64,000 nucleotides of DNA from Christensenella sp. UBA1685 (GTDB lineage: Bacteria > Bacillota > Clostridia > Christensenellales > CAG-138), in NCBI GenBank assembly GCA_002320595.1, contig DCKB01000021.1, positions 46,900 through 110,899 of the forward strand. Direction: 5' to 3'. The notes below the pieces were generated by a model. That model did not search any database, had not been told where the DNA came from, and saw only the letters and a list, made by a program, of their open reading frames with translations. Shown here one piece after another: positions 8,979-17,738 of this stretch. Made by a program: the position numbers and the translations under genes. Numbering within the stretch: the stretch's first letter is position 1; each line of letters starts with the position of its first letter.

Positions 8979-9653
8979 TTACTTTGCGTTTGCTTCCTCA
9001 ATGATCTTAACTGCGCTCTCCAGGCCAACGCCGAAGCGTTCTACCCCCAGGTCGAGCATCCTTTCCACAGTCTCAACGGTGCGGATGCCGCCGGCAGCTT
9101 TGATTTTGGCCCTTCCTTTGCACGCCTGCGCCATAACTTCTACATGATGCAGCGTAGCCGGGCCAGCTTTGCCCGTGGAAGTCTTTACATAGTCCACACC
9201 GCCTTCAATCAGCAGATCACATGCATGACGAATTTCGTCATCGTCCAGATAGCAGACTTCAAGAATGCATTTATACACTATATCGGGGCCAATAGCGTCC
9301 CGAACGGCTCTCACATCATGAACCACCATCTTGTCCAACCCGGACTTAAAAGCGCTTATATTCATAATGTTCTCAATTTCCTGAGCGCCGTGGGACAAAT
9401 GCCATTTTGCGAAGTTGGCTTTGACTTCAGCCGGGTCTGCACCGGTTATGTTGCTGCACCCGGCCCCTACCAATACATCGGTTCCCTTAAGCCCCTCCAC
9501 CATTTCATCCAAGTAGCACCGCTGCCCGATTACGGAATAGAAATGATATTTTTTCGCAATCTCCACCATGTCCACCATCTCCTGATGGGTGGCTGTTGCG
9601 CCAGTTAAAGTTGCATCGCACATCCGTGCAAATTCAAGTCCACTGATCCCCAT
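8979..9653 (-). CDS. Divergent deoxyribose-phosphate aldolase (DeoC)-family protein
   Basis: A 224-residue class I aldolase of the DeoC fold. The Schiff-base lysine is K157 in VKTSTG, and the second catalytic lysine K185 lies in KAAGGIR. K128 corresponds to the conserved LK-V position and D13 to the conserved N-terminal Asp. The Asp that completes the proton relay in DeoC (D102 in E. coli, motif E-[IV]-D) is a Glu here: E94 in QEIENIMNI. This argues for a changed substrate rather than plain deoxyribose 5-phosphate. It is the first gene after the promoter at 9702-9731, with GGAGG 7 bp before the ATG. Confidence 0.85.
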   Translation of the reverse strand: MGISGLEFARMCDATLTGATATHQEMVDMVEIAKKYHFYSVIGQRCYLDEMVEGLKGTDVLVGAGCSNITGADPAEVKANFAKWHLSHGAQEIENIMNISAFKSGLDKMVVHDVRAVRDAIGPDIVYKCILEVCYLDDDEIRHACDLLIEGGVDYVKTSTGKAGPATLHHVEVMAQACKGRAKIKAAGGIRTVETVERMLDLGVERFGVGLESAVKIIEEANAK

Positions 9654-9701
9654 GATTTATCCTCCATGCTGGTAAAATTAATGAAAGAAAGGATTGAGGT
9701 C

Positions 9702-9731
9702 ATTATATGTCTTATTATGTCATATTGTCAA
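9702..9731 (-). promoter_or_regulatory. Promoter of the catabolic/transport operon
   Basis: Reading the minus strand, TTGACA (9726-9731) and TATAAT (9702-9707) are both perfect sigma-A hexamers, 18 bp apart. The spacer holds TGACATAATAAGACA, an imperfect palindrome that could bind a repressor and would explain how a perfect promoter is kept off without the substrate. Transcription would start about 45 bp before the aldolase ATG. Confidence 0.8.
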
Positions 9732-9752
9732 TAGGTATTTTTAAAGATTCGC

Positions 9753-9789
9753 AAAAGAAAGATGGCCCCTTTAAGATCAGTAGGCCATC
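9753..9789 (-). terminator. Rho-independent terminator of the C39-like gene
   Basis: Arms GATGGCC (9761-9767) and GGCCATC (9783-9789) form a 7-bp stem with a 15-nt loop. On the minus strand it is followed by TTTCTTTTG. It separates the C39-like gene from the operon promoter 22 bp further on. Confidence 0.7.
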
Positions 9790-9839
9790 ATATAAGTAAT
9801 GTTTAAATATATTATAATATAAGTCAAGTTCATTATACT

Positions 9840-10409
9840 TTATGCTTTTTGAAACAGGTACCACGAAGGAGTTCTGTAGCTTATCTGCTCCATGGCCACC
9901 TCAATTGGAACAACTACATAGGGAGGAGCCATGTGAAAAAGCCCGCGCCTATACGGCTTATCATACTTTTCCTGCCGAAAAGAAGGATCCAACACATAAA
10001 TATCCTCCTCCTTCGCCGCTGCTGCCAGAACAAAGTGCCCTCCATCAGAAAATAGCCCCTGGGGTTTTCCCGCATGGAGAATCGCGGCTGCACCTGCATG
10101 CAATCCCTCCAGCAGTTCTGCCTGTTCTGTTCCAACAGACAGGTTTAAATTGTACAGTTCCGCTATTTTCGCCGAAAACAGCTGCATATCCGTACCAAAA
10201 TGATTTGCTCCTGCTTCTACAGAAATGCGCACCGCTTCCTCAGGCTCCAGCTCTTTTTCCGTAAGGGCGCTCACCAACATGCAAGCGCAAATCAACCCGC
10301 ATCCCGCCTTTGCCACAGAGGGATACGGCTCTCGAGGCGCTGTTCCCTGCTCCAGCGAGGTGGGGTACAAAATATGTTCATAGTCCATCTGATTTAAAAC
10401 CCGAATCAT
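9840..10409 (-). CDS. C39-like papain-fold protein
   Basis: A 189-residue protein without a signal peptide. It resembles peptidase C39-like papain-fold proteins: a Cys in AGCGLICACM near residue 37, a His in GGHFVLAA and an Asp in YVLDPSF are in the right order for a Cys-His-Asp triad. It is a paralogue of the gene at 46661-47224. They share the opening NQ-DY-H--YP, the GCG-x-CACM block and the LDP block. I take the ATG at 10409, after GGAGAG; the longer frame starts at a TTG. It is divergent from a nitroreductase. Whether it is an active peptidase and what it would cut are unknown. Confidence 0.7.
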   Translation of the reverse strand: MIRVLNQMDYEHILYPTSLEQGTAPREPYPSVAKAGCGLICACMLVSALTEKELEPEEAVRISVEAGANHFGTDMQLFSAKIAELYNLNLSVGTEQAELLEGLHAGAAAILHAGKPQGLFSDGGHFVLAAAAKEEDIYVLDPSFRQEKYDKPYRRGLFHMAPPYVVVPIEVAMEQISYRTPSWYLFQKA

Positions 10410-10436
10410 GCATCTCTCCAAAAGCTATAATATAAA

Positions 10437-10470
10437 CATATATAACATATATTGCATATATAGCATATGG
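10437..10470. repeat. 9-bp tandem repeat in a divergent promoter region
   Basis: Four consecutive units begin with CATAT at a 9-bp step: CATATATAA, CATATATTG, CATATATAG, CATATGG. They lie in the AT-rich gap between the C39-like gene (minus) and the nitroreductase (plus). This looks like a repeated regulator site or a melting element; exact promoter boxes in this stretch are unclear to me. Confidence 0.6.
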
Positions 10471-10574
10471 AGATGAGCTTGTCAATGTGGATTTTCATGA
10501 TAAACCCTATATTATTATATTCCATTTTCCTTTTCTCAATGCTATACTACCAAGCGAAGGGGGTGGATAATAAT

Positions 10575-11102
10575 ATGAACCAACAGGCAATGGACGCTAT
10601 TTTAAACAGAAGAAGCATTCGGCAATACACATCTCAACCGCTTTCAACAGGCGAAATTAAGCAATTGCTTACAGCGGCTATGAGCGCACCAAGTTGCATG
10701 AACTGCCGGGACTGGTCTTTTATTGTCGTAACAGATAGAGACATGCTGCAGCGCATGGCTGCAGGAAACGGCAAGCCAGCAGATCCTTTAAAGCAGGCTG
10801 CCGCTGGAATCTTGATTTGCGGCGATCTGCTCCGTACCTTTTCAAAGGCCCCGGAGTATTGGATCATCGACTGCGCCATAGCGGCAGAAAACATTTGCAT
10901 CGCTGCTCAAGCCATGAACATCGGCAGCGTATGGTTGGGTACCTGGCCGCAGATGGAACGCGTAAAGAATCAGTCCGCTCTTTTTGATTTGCCGGAACAT
11001 ATCGTTCCGCACTCAATAATCGCCTTGGGTTACCCTGACGGCGAACCCAAGCCAAGGCCCTGCATTTACGAAGAAAACCGCGTCCACTTCGAAACGTGGT
11101 AA
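10575..11102 (+). CDS. Nitroreductase-family FMN oxidoreductase
   Basis: A 175-residue nitroreductase. The N-terminal NRRSIRQYTSQPLS contributes the FMN-phosphate contacts, followed by AAMSAPSCMNCRDWSFIVV. The middle AIAAENICIAAQAMNIGSVW and the C-terminal ALGYPDGEPKPR complete the family pattern. It should reduce nitro-aromatic or enone-like compounds with NAD(P)H. I start at the ATG at 10575, preceded by GGGGGTGG; the frame is open from 10467 but has no ribosome site there. It is divergent from the C39-like gene and stands alone. Confidence 0.88.
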   Translation: MNQQAMDAILNRRSIRQYTSQPLSTGEIKQLLTAAMSAPSCMNCRDWSFIVVTDRDMLQRMAAGNGKPADPLKQAAAGILICGDLLRTFSKAPEYWIIDCAIAAENICIAAQAMNIGSVWLGTWPQMERVKNQSALFDLPEHIVPHSIIALGYPDGEPKPRPCIYEENRVHFETW

Positions 11103-11133
11103 ACTCCCTCATATAAGAGCTTTTTTGACGGAT

Positions 11134-11158
11134 TGAGGGCCGGTAAAACCGGCCCTCA
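11134..11158. terminator. Hairpin between convergent genes
   Basis: TGAGGGCCGG and CCGGCCCTCA form a perfect 10-bp stem with loop TAAAA. Neither side carries a good T-tract, so it is a stem-loop that may stabilise or terminate both the nitroreductase and the oppA-type transcripts. Confidence 0.6.
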
Positions 11159-11182
11159 CCTCATGGAAACGCTTATAGCTTA

Positions 11183-13015
11183 TCAGCCTTCGATATAAGC
11201 GGTGCGGAAGTAGACAAAACCAAGGGGCGAATAGAGGAAATCCTTCACATTGGTCTTGGCTAAGTAGGGGTTGGTGTAATAATAGATGGGAATCACCGCG
11301 TAGGTGTCCATCAGGGCCTTTTCTGCCTGGTACATAGCGTCCGCACGAGCCTGCATATCGCTGGAGGTCTTGATGGTGGTAATCAGTTGCTCATAAGCCT
11401 CGTTCCAGGTCTGCGATCCATTGCCGTAAACCGCTGCGCTGCCAACAGCGCCATCCTTGCCGAGGCGGGGATGGTTGTTGCCGGAAGCGGCCACATAGAT
11501 TTCAAGGAAAGTGATGGAGTCGATATAGTCTGCAATCCAGCCAAGGCGGCTCATGGTAAAATCGCCATTTGAAAGAGCAGTCTGTATCACGGCCCAGTCG
11601 CGCTGGTCAACAGAGACGGTGATGCCATAGTCATCCCACATATCCTGAATGGCAGCGCACATTGCAAGGTTACCGCTGGTGGGGTTGACGCTGTATTCAA
11701 ACACGGGGAAGTCGGTAAAGGTGCCGGTAGCCTCATCAAAGGTGTAATACTTCTTCAGGATATCCAGCGCCTCAGCGATGTTGGCTTCCTTGTCGGCAGG
11801 ATCCACGCTCCACCATTTTTCGGCCTTGGCACGGAACTCGGTACCGGTGCCATCGTCCATGCCTGCAGGAACAAAGCCATATGCGGGCAGCTGGCCGCCC
11901 TGGGTGATGGAATCCACAATGTAGTTCCTGTCAATCAGCAAGCCCAGTGCATGACGCACTTCCGCATTCTGAGCGGGGGTCCAGTCGGTCCAAGCGGCGG
12001 GGTCATCGCTGACGTTGCCGATGCCGGGCTTGAAGCTCTGCTCCACGTTGAACTGAAGGAAGTAAGTGCCGCTGTAGTCACCAATGAAGAAATCCACATT
12101 CATGCGGTTCGGATCATTCTTCAAAACGGGGATCTGGCTGATGGGAACCCTGGTGGTATACTGATACGTTCCGTTCTCGAAGTTGGCAAAGATTGCGTCG
12201 TCATCGCTGGAAAGGGCGAAGGTGAGCTTATCCAGCTTCACATTGGCGGCATTCCAGTAATTTTCATTGCGCACAAAGACGATCTTGTCGCCCACGGTCC
12301 ACTCTGCCATCTTGAATGCGCCGTTGCTCACATAGGTATCAGCAGAGAAGGTCCAGCCATCGGGGTTGGCTTCCACGATGTCCTTGCGAACCGGGAAATA
12401 GGTGGGGAATGCCATCAGCTGGTTGAAGTAAGGGCACAGCGCACTGGTCACGATGGTGATGGTGCGGGCGGCATCATCGGCCTCAATTGCCAGCTCGGGG
12501 GTAGTATCACTATAGCCTGCGATTACATCGAAGATATACTGATAGTCGGACAGGGTGTTGGGGTCCACAGCGCGGTTCCAGGAATAGGTGAAGTCAGAAG
12601 CCTTCAGTTCAGTGCCATCGCTCCATTTAAGGCCTTCCTTCAGGGTGATCACATACTGATAGGTGCCATCATCAAGCTGGGTGGGCTCAACAACCTCCTG
12701 TGCGCAGTCTGCGATGATGGTCTGCGTGCCGTCCTCATTGGTGTGCCACTGATAGAGGCCGGAGAAGGCATTGGACAGCATGATTGCGCCATCCACGGAA
12801 GAATTGAGGGCAGGGTCGATGGTCTCAGGATCGGGTCCGGTGCAGACCGTCAGCTCCTGCGCCACTCCACCGGCAGGTTCCCCGGGCGTGGTTCCGGGAT
12901 CGCCTCCGGGCGTGGTTTCGGAATTGTTTCCGGGCGTGTTGCCGCTTTGTACACAGCCGACCAAGCATGCCGACAGCATGAGAACGGCCAACAGCAATGA
13001 AAACAGTTTCTTCAT
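11183..13015 (-). CDS. Oligopeptide-binding lipoprotein, family 5 (OppA-like)
   Basis: A 610-residue substrate-binding protein with the lipidated Cys at residue 21 (ACLVGC) and a Gly/Thr/Pro linker to about residue 50. The body starts with TVCTGPDPETIDPALNSSVD, very like OppA of E. coli and Bacillus. Family blocks GLKWSDGTELKASDFTYSWNR and EVRHALGLLIDRNYI are clear. This makes peptide import more likely than for the family-5 protein at 3624-5468. It follows oppF after 98 bp and is the last gene of its operon, an order opposite to the first Opp cluster. Confidence 0.93.
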   Translation of the reverse strand: MKKLFSLLLAVLMLSACLVGCVQSGNTPGNNSETTPGGDPGTTPGEPAGGVAQELTVCTGPDPETIDPALNSSVDGAIMLSNAFSGLYQWHTNEDGTQTIIADCAQEVVEPTQLDDGTYQYVITLKEGLKWSDGTELKASDFTYSWNRAVDPNTLSDYQYIFDVIAGYSDTTPELAIEADDAARTITIVTSALCPYFNQLMAFPTYFPVRKDIVEANPDGWTFSADTYVSNGAFKMAEWTVGDKIVFVRNENYWNAANVKLDKLTFALSSDDDAIFANFENGTYQYTTRVPISQIPVLKNDPNRMNVDFFIGDYSGTYFLQFNVEQSFKPGIGNVSDDPAAWTDWTPAQNAEVRHALGLLIDRNYIVDSITQGGQLPAYGFVPAGMDDGTGTEFRAKAEKWWSVDPADKEANIAEALDILKKYYTFDEATGTFTDFPVFEYSVNPTSGNLAMCAAIQDMWDDYGITVSVDQRDWAVIQTALSNGDFTMSRLGWIADYIDSITFLEIYVAASGNNHPRLGKDGAVGSAAVYGNGSQTWNEAYEQLITTIKTSSDMQARADAMYQAEKALMDTYAVIPIYYYTNPYLAKTNVKDFLYSPLGFVYFRTAYIEG

Positions 13016-13113
13016 GAGTTGATTCCCTCCTTGTTTATTTGTTTAAAGGCGTCCTGCGCCAAAAAACCTTTGTTCAACGATACGCACACTATATAGCGCT
13101 ATGAATCATAATT

Positions 13114-14085
13114 TCACTTATTCCAGCATGCCACAAGATGCTCGCCGCCACGGTCCTCCAAGGGAGGGGCCTCCTGTGCGCAGCGCTCGCCGGCAAAACG
13201 GCAGCGGGGGCGGAAGGAGCAACCGGAGGGCAGGTTTAAGGGGCTTGGCACATCCCCTTCCAGGATGATTCGCTTGCGCTGGCGTTCGCGGTTGGGATCC
13301 GCCATAGGCACGGCGGAAAGCAGCGAGATGGTGTAAGGATGCATGGGGTTGGTGGAAAACTCCGAGGCATTGGCTATTTCCACGATTCTGCCCAGATACA
13401 TAACCGCAATGCGGTTTGAAATGTGCTCCACAATGGAAAGGTCATGGGCGATGAAAAGATATGTGAGCCCCCTCTCCTTTTGGAGATCTTCAAACATATT
13501 TATCACCTGAGCCTGGATGGATACGTCCAGCGCCGAGACAGGCTCATCACAAACGATAAATTCCGGATTTACAGCCAAAGCTCTGGCAATGCCGATGCGC
13601 TGACGCTGGCCGCCGGAAAACTCATGGGCATAGCGGGTGGCGTGTTCGCTGGAAAGATCCACCGCATCCATCAGTTCCTTAACGCGGGCAGCCCTCTCGG
13701 CCTTGGTGCTGCAAAGGTTGTTCACATCCAGCGGCTCTGCGATAATGTCTCCCACAGTCATGCGGGGATTCAGGCTTGAATAGGGGTCCTGAAACACAAT
13801 CTGCGCCCGCCGGCGCATTTCGCGCACCTGCTGCTTGGTTTTGATATTGATCCCGTTGAAGGTGATGTCTCCACCCGTGGGAGGATAGAGGTGCAAAATC
13901 GTGCGGCCCACGGTGGTCTTTCCGCAGCCTGATTCTCCCACAAGGCCCAGAGTTTCGCCGCGCTTAATGGAGAAAGTCACGCCATCCACCGCCTTGAGCG
14001 GCTTGGATTTCAGGAAGCCTGTGGTAACATTAAAATACTGCTTGAGGTCTTTGACCTCCAGAATGGTATCGCTGCACTTTTCCAT
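13114..14085 (-). CDS. Opp-type ABC transporter ATPase, OppF
   Basis: A 323-residue ATPase with Walker [14 protein letters not shown]-loop [14 protein letters not shown], signature FSGGQRQR, Walker [15 protein letters not shown] and H-loop FIAHDLS. The C-terminal tail carries the normal [15 protein letters not shown] cysteine block of OppF/DppF. AAGGAGG precedes the start and 1 bp separates it from oppD. It powers import together with the neighbouring OppD. Confidence 0.94.
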   Translation of the reverse strand: MEKCSDTILEVKDLKQYFNVTTGFLKSKPLKAVDGVTFSIKRGETLGLVGESGCGKTTVGRTILHLYPPTGGDITFNGINIKTKQQVREMRRRAQIVFQDPYSSLNPRMTVGDIIAEPLDVNNLCSTKAERAARVKELMDAVDLSSEHATRYAHEFSGGQRQRIGIARALAVNPEFIVCDEPVSALDVSIQAQVINMFEDLQKERGLTYLFIAHDLSIVEHISNRIAVMYLGRIVEIANASEFSTNPMHPYTISLLSAVPMADPNRERQRKRIILEGDVPSPLNLPSGCSFRPRCRFAGERCAQEAPPLEDRGGEHLVACWNK

Positions 14086-14086
14086 G

Positions 14087-15112
<1,026 letters not shown>

Positions 15113-15113
15113 A

Positions 15114-16187
15114 TTATTCCTCCTTCAGCTTGGGATCGAAGGCATCCCTGAGGCCGTTGCCCAACAGGTTCAGCGACAGGATAATCAGGAAGATCGCCAG
15201 CGCCGGCACGATAAGCAGATAGGGCCGGATAATCATCTGGCTGCGGGCGTCCGCCGCAAGGGAACCCAGGCTCGGCATGGGGATTGAAACGCCCAGGCCC
15301 AAAAAGCTCAGGAAGCTTTCCGTAAAGATGGCGGATGGGATCTGCAATGCTGCGGAAATGAAGATGACGGAGATGCAGTTTGGCAGCATGTGCTTGCGGA
15401 TTATGCGGCTGGGCTTTGCGCCGATGGCCTGCGCCGCCAAAACAAATTCCTGCTTTTTAATGGAGAGCACCTGGCCGCGGACCAGCCGCGCCATGCCCAC
15501 CCAATAAAGCAGGCCAAACACAACGAAGATGCTCACCATGCCGCTGCCAAGCTTTGCTACCGCCGAACCCGCCAAAGGCCCGTTTGTCAGCACATCCTTG
15601 ATGGAGACGGAAAGGAGGATAATCACCAGCATATCCGGAAGGGAATAGATGATGTCCACTATGCGCATCATCACAAGGTCAACCTTGCCGCCGAAATAGC
15701 CGGAGACGGCGCCGTATATCACGCCGATGATCACCACGATGGCTGCGGCGATGATGCCCACCAGCAACGAAATGCGCGTGCCGAAAATGACGCGGGCGGC
15801 GTAATCCCGGCCCAGCTCATCCGTCCCCAGAATGTGGGGGAACACATGCCCGCCGCTGTCGATGATAGCCTGCTCGGCCGGGCTGTATTGGAACGGGGCC
15901 AGATAGTTGGTGGTTATGCTGTTCTTGCCGGCGCTGGTGGTGGCGTAGTCATAAGGATAAAAGGAAGGCACACCGAAGGCGATTATCATTATGATTGCCA
16001 ATACCACAAGGCATGAAATGGAAATCTTATCCTTTTTCAGCTTGCGGATACCATCCTTAAAAAAGGTGGTGCTTTCCCGCATGCGGTCCTGTTGGCGTTT
16101 TTCATCCGCAGTGGCAAGCTCGAACTTGCTTAAATCCATCTGCATGCTCAGCGGCGATTTCTTCGGGAGTTCATTTTTGATTTCCAT
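15114..16187 (-). CDS. Opp-type ABC transporter permease, OppC
   Basis: A 357-residue permease. A cytoplasmic N-terminal region of about 50 residues precedes the first helix (LVVLAIIMIIAFGVPSF). The OppC hallmark LGTDELGRDYAARVIFGTR and the EAA loop FVLAAQAIGAKPSRIIRKH are present. AAAGGGGGGAG precedes the ATG and it follows oppB after 12 bp. Confidence 0.94.
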   Translation of the reverse strand: MEIKNELPKKSPLSMQMDLSKFELATADEKRQQDRMRESTTFFKDGIRKLKKDKISISCLVVLAIIMIIAFGVPSFYPYDYATTSAGKNSITTNYLAPFQYSPAEQAIIDSGGHVFPHILGTDELGRDYAARVIFGTRISLLVGIIAAAIVVIIGVIYGAVSGYFGGKVDLVMMRIVDIIYSLPDMLVIILLSVSIKDVLTNGPLAGSAVAKLGSGMVSIFVVFGLLYWVGMARLVRGQVLSIKKQEFVLAAQAIGAKPSRIIRKHMLPNCISVIFISAALQIPSAIFTESFLSFLGLGVSIPMPSLGSLAADARSQMIIRPYLLIVPALAIFLIILSLNLLGNGLRDAFDPKLKEE

Positions 16188-16199
16188 ATTCTCCCCCCT

Positions 16200-17126
16200 T
16201 TACTCAAAGTCGATGCGCTTATCGAGAATTTTATATATTACATCACTGATAAATGTCATAAAAATCATGATAAGCGAAAGGAATATGGTGGTGCCCATAA
16301 TCATGGGATAATCCGAACTTTGGATGCTGCTGACAAAGTACTTGCCCAGCCCCGGCACGGAGAATATCTGCTCCACCACGAAGCTGCCGGTAACGATGTA
16401 AGCAATCATGGGGCCTGCATAGGTGACCACGGGGGTGAGAGCATTTTTGAGGGCATGTTTGAAGAGCACTTTCTTCTGATGGACGCCCTTTGCCCGGGCG
16501 GTGCGGATATAATCCTGGCCAAGCACATCCAGCATGCTGGAGCGGGTGAGCCTTGTAATATATGCGGAGGGATACAGCATCAGCGCCAATACCGGCATGA
16601 TTAGTCCCCCCGGGTCGGTGCCCCGGGTTGGCAGGATGGCCCACCAGACGCCGAACGCCCACAATAAAATTATGGCCACCACAAAGTTCGGTAGTGAAAC
16701 TGATGCGGTGGTCAGAACCAGTATTGTTTTATCCAGTGTGGTGTCCCTCTTAATGGCCGCGAGTGCGCCCAGCACCACGCCCGTGACAATGGCAAGCATC
16801 GCTGCGATCAAGCCAATTTTTCCGCTGGTCTTAAAGCCTTCCCCCACGAGCGACATCACAGACCTGCCTCTAAAGTTTATGGAATCGCCAAAGTCCAGTT
16901 TGAGCACATTGCCCAAATACTGCACATATTGCTGGCCCAAGGGCTTATCCAATCCATATTTTGCTTCCAACGCTTTTTTAACGGATTCTGTAAGAGCCTT
17001 TTGTTTGTTGAACGGGCTGGATGGAACGGCGTGCATAACAAAAAAAGTTATTGTTATGATCAAAATGATTGTGAACACCGCCAACAGCGACCGTTTCAGG
17101 ACGTACCGTAGCATTTTGGAATCCAT
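16200..17126 (-). CDS. Opp-type ABC transporter permease, OppB
   Basis: A 308-residue permease and the first gene of the second Opp operon. The first helix AVFTIILIITITFFVMHAVP is followed by the OppB motif SSPFNKQKALTES and KYGLDKPLGQQYVQYL. The EAA loop is YIRTARAKGVHQKKVLFKH. AGGAGG stands 7 bp before the ATG at 17126. The operon reads B-C-D-F-A. Confidence 0.94.
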   Translation of the reverse strand: MDSKMLRYVLKRSLLAVFTIILIITITFFVMHAVPSSPFNKQKALTESVKKALEAKYGLDKPLGQQYVQYLGNVLKLDFGDSINFRGRSVMSLVGEGFKTSGKIGLIAAMLAIVTGVVLGALAAIKRDTTLDKTILVLTTASVSLPNFVVAIILLWAFGVWWAILPTRGTDPGGLIMPVLALMLYPSAYITRLTRSSMLDVLGQDYIRTARAKGVHQKKVLFKHALKNALTPVVTYAGPMIAYIVTGSFVVEQIFSVPGLGKYFVSSIQSSDYPMIMGTTIFLSLIMIFMTFISDVIYKILDKRIDFE

Positions 17127-17497
17127 TGGTCATCCTCCTGTAGATCTTGTCAGAATTGTAAGTGTATCCATGGATATGTATATGTCATTGCGCGTTGTTC
17201 ATTTACACAAAGTCAATTATAGACAATAATTGTATGTGATTATTGGTTCAAATATACAATATATCGTCCAATATGCTTCGCTGTGATATGGCAATTACAA
17301 AAATGCTCATTTTCTTCCCGGGCGCAGCCCACAGCCATCCGGCTTCCCCGCCGCAGGTGAAAGGCGATATGTTAAAATGTTGTACTGTTTTTTCTCAGCA
17401 GAAGAGGGTGACGTTGAAAATGCAGCGAACATTGTGGAAGGTGTTTTCTCCAAAATTCTGTAATCGTGTACTTTTGCGTGTACTTCGGATATATAAA
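17127..17497. other. Non-coding gap upstream of the second Opp operon
   Basis: About 370 bp between oppB and the tRNA terminator. The part near oppB is AT-rich and should hold the operon promoter. It includes a perfect dyad CAATTAT-AGACA-ATAATTG at 17214-17232, and on the minus strand a TATAAT lies across it. I could not fix a confident -35 box. The part from 17320 to 17490 reads like decayed sequence. An ORF running through it into the tRNA ends in WSLGDSNP, a common artefact of translating a tRNA gene. Confidence 0.5.
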
Positions 17498-17530
17498 AAC
17501 GCCCGAATCCTTATAGATTCAGGCGTTTTT
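17494..17530. terminator. Bidirectional rho-independent terminator after tRNA-Ala
   Basis: GCCCGAATC (17501-17509) and GATTCAGGC (17516-17524) form a 9-bp stem with one mismatch. The A-rich left flank and T-rich right flank give T-tracts on both strands. It ends the tRNA-Ala transcript on the minus strand. Confidence 0.8.
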
Positions 17531-17533
17531 CAC

Positions 17534-17610
17534 TGGTGGAGCTTAGGGGATTCGAACCCCTGACTTCCACACTGCCAGTGTGGCACTCTAGCCAGCTGAG
17601 CTAAAGCCCC
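17534..17610 (-). tRNA. tRNA-Ala (anticodon GGC)
   Basis: On the minus strand the sequence folds into a normal cloverleaf. The acceptor stem GGGGCTT/AAGCTCC contains the G3-U70 wobble pair that marks tRNA-Ala. The anticodon stem CCACA/TGTGG closes the loop CTGGCAG with anticodon GGC. The T arm has GGTTCGAATCC, and CCA is encoded at 17534-17536. Its 3' end points toward the Opp clusters, the orientation seen at island insertion sites. Confidence 0.95.
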
Positions 17611-17738
17611 GGTTCATAAATTGGCTGTCCGCTTTGGTATTCCGAGCGAAAGCCCCACGCATTCGCGCAGAAGTTATTATACTGTATCCCCCGCGATTTG
17701 TAAAGCGTTTTTTATGAATTTGACTCTAAAAGCGCATT

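Noticed and set aside
17243..17563. A plus-strand ORF upstream of and into tRNA-Ala, ending in WSLGDSNP
   Set aside because: The final peptide is the translation of tRNA sequence, a known source of false genes; no ribosome site. An integrase remnant was considered but not supported.
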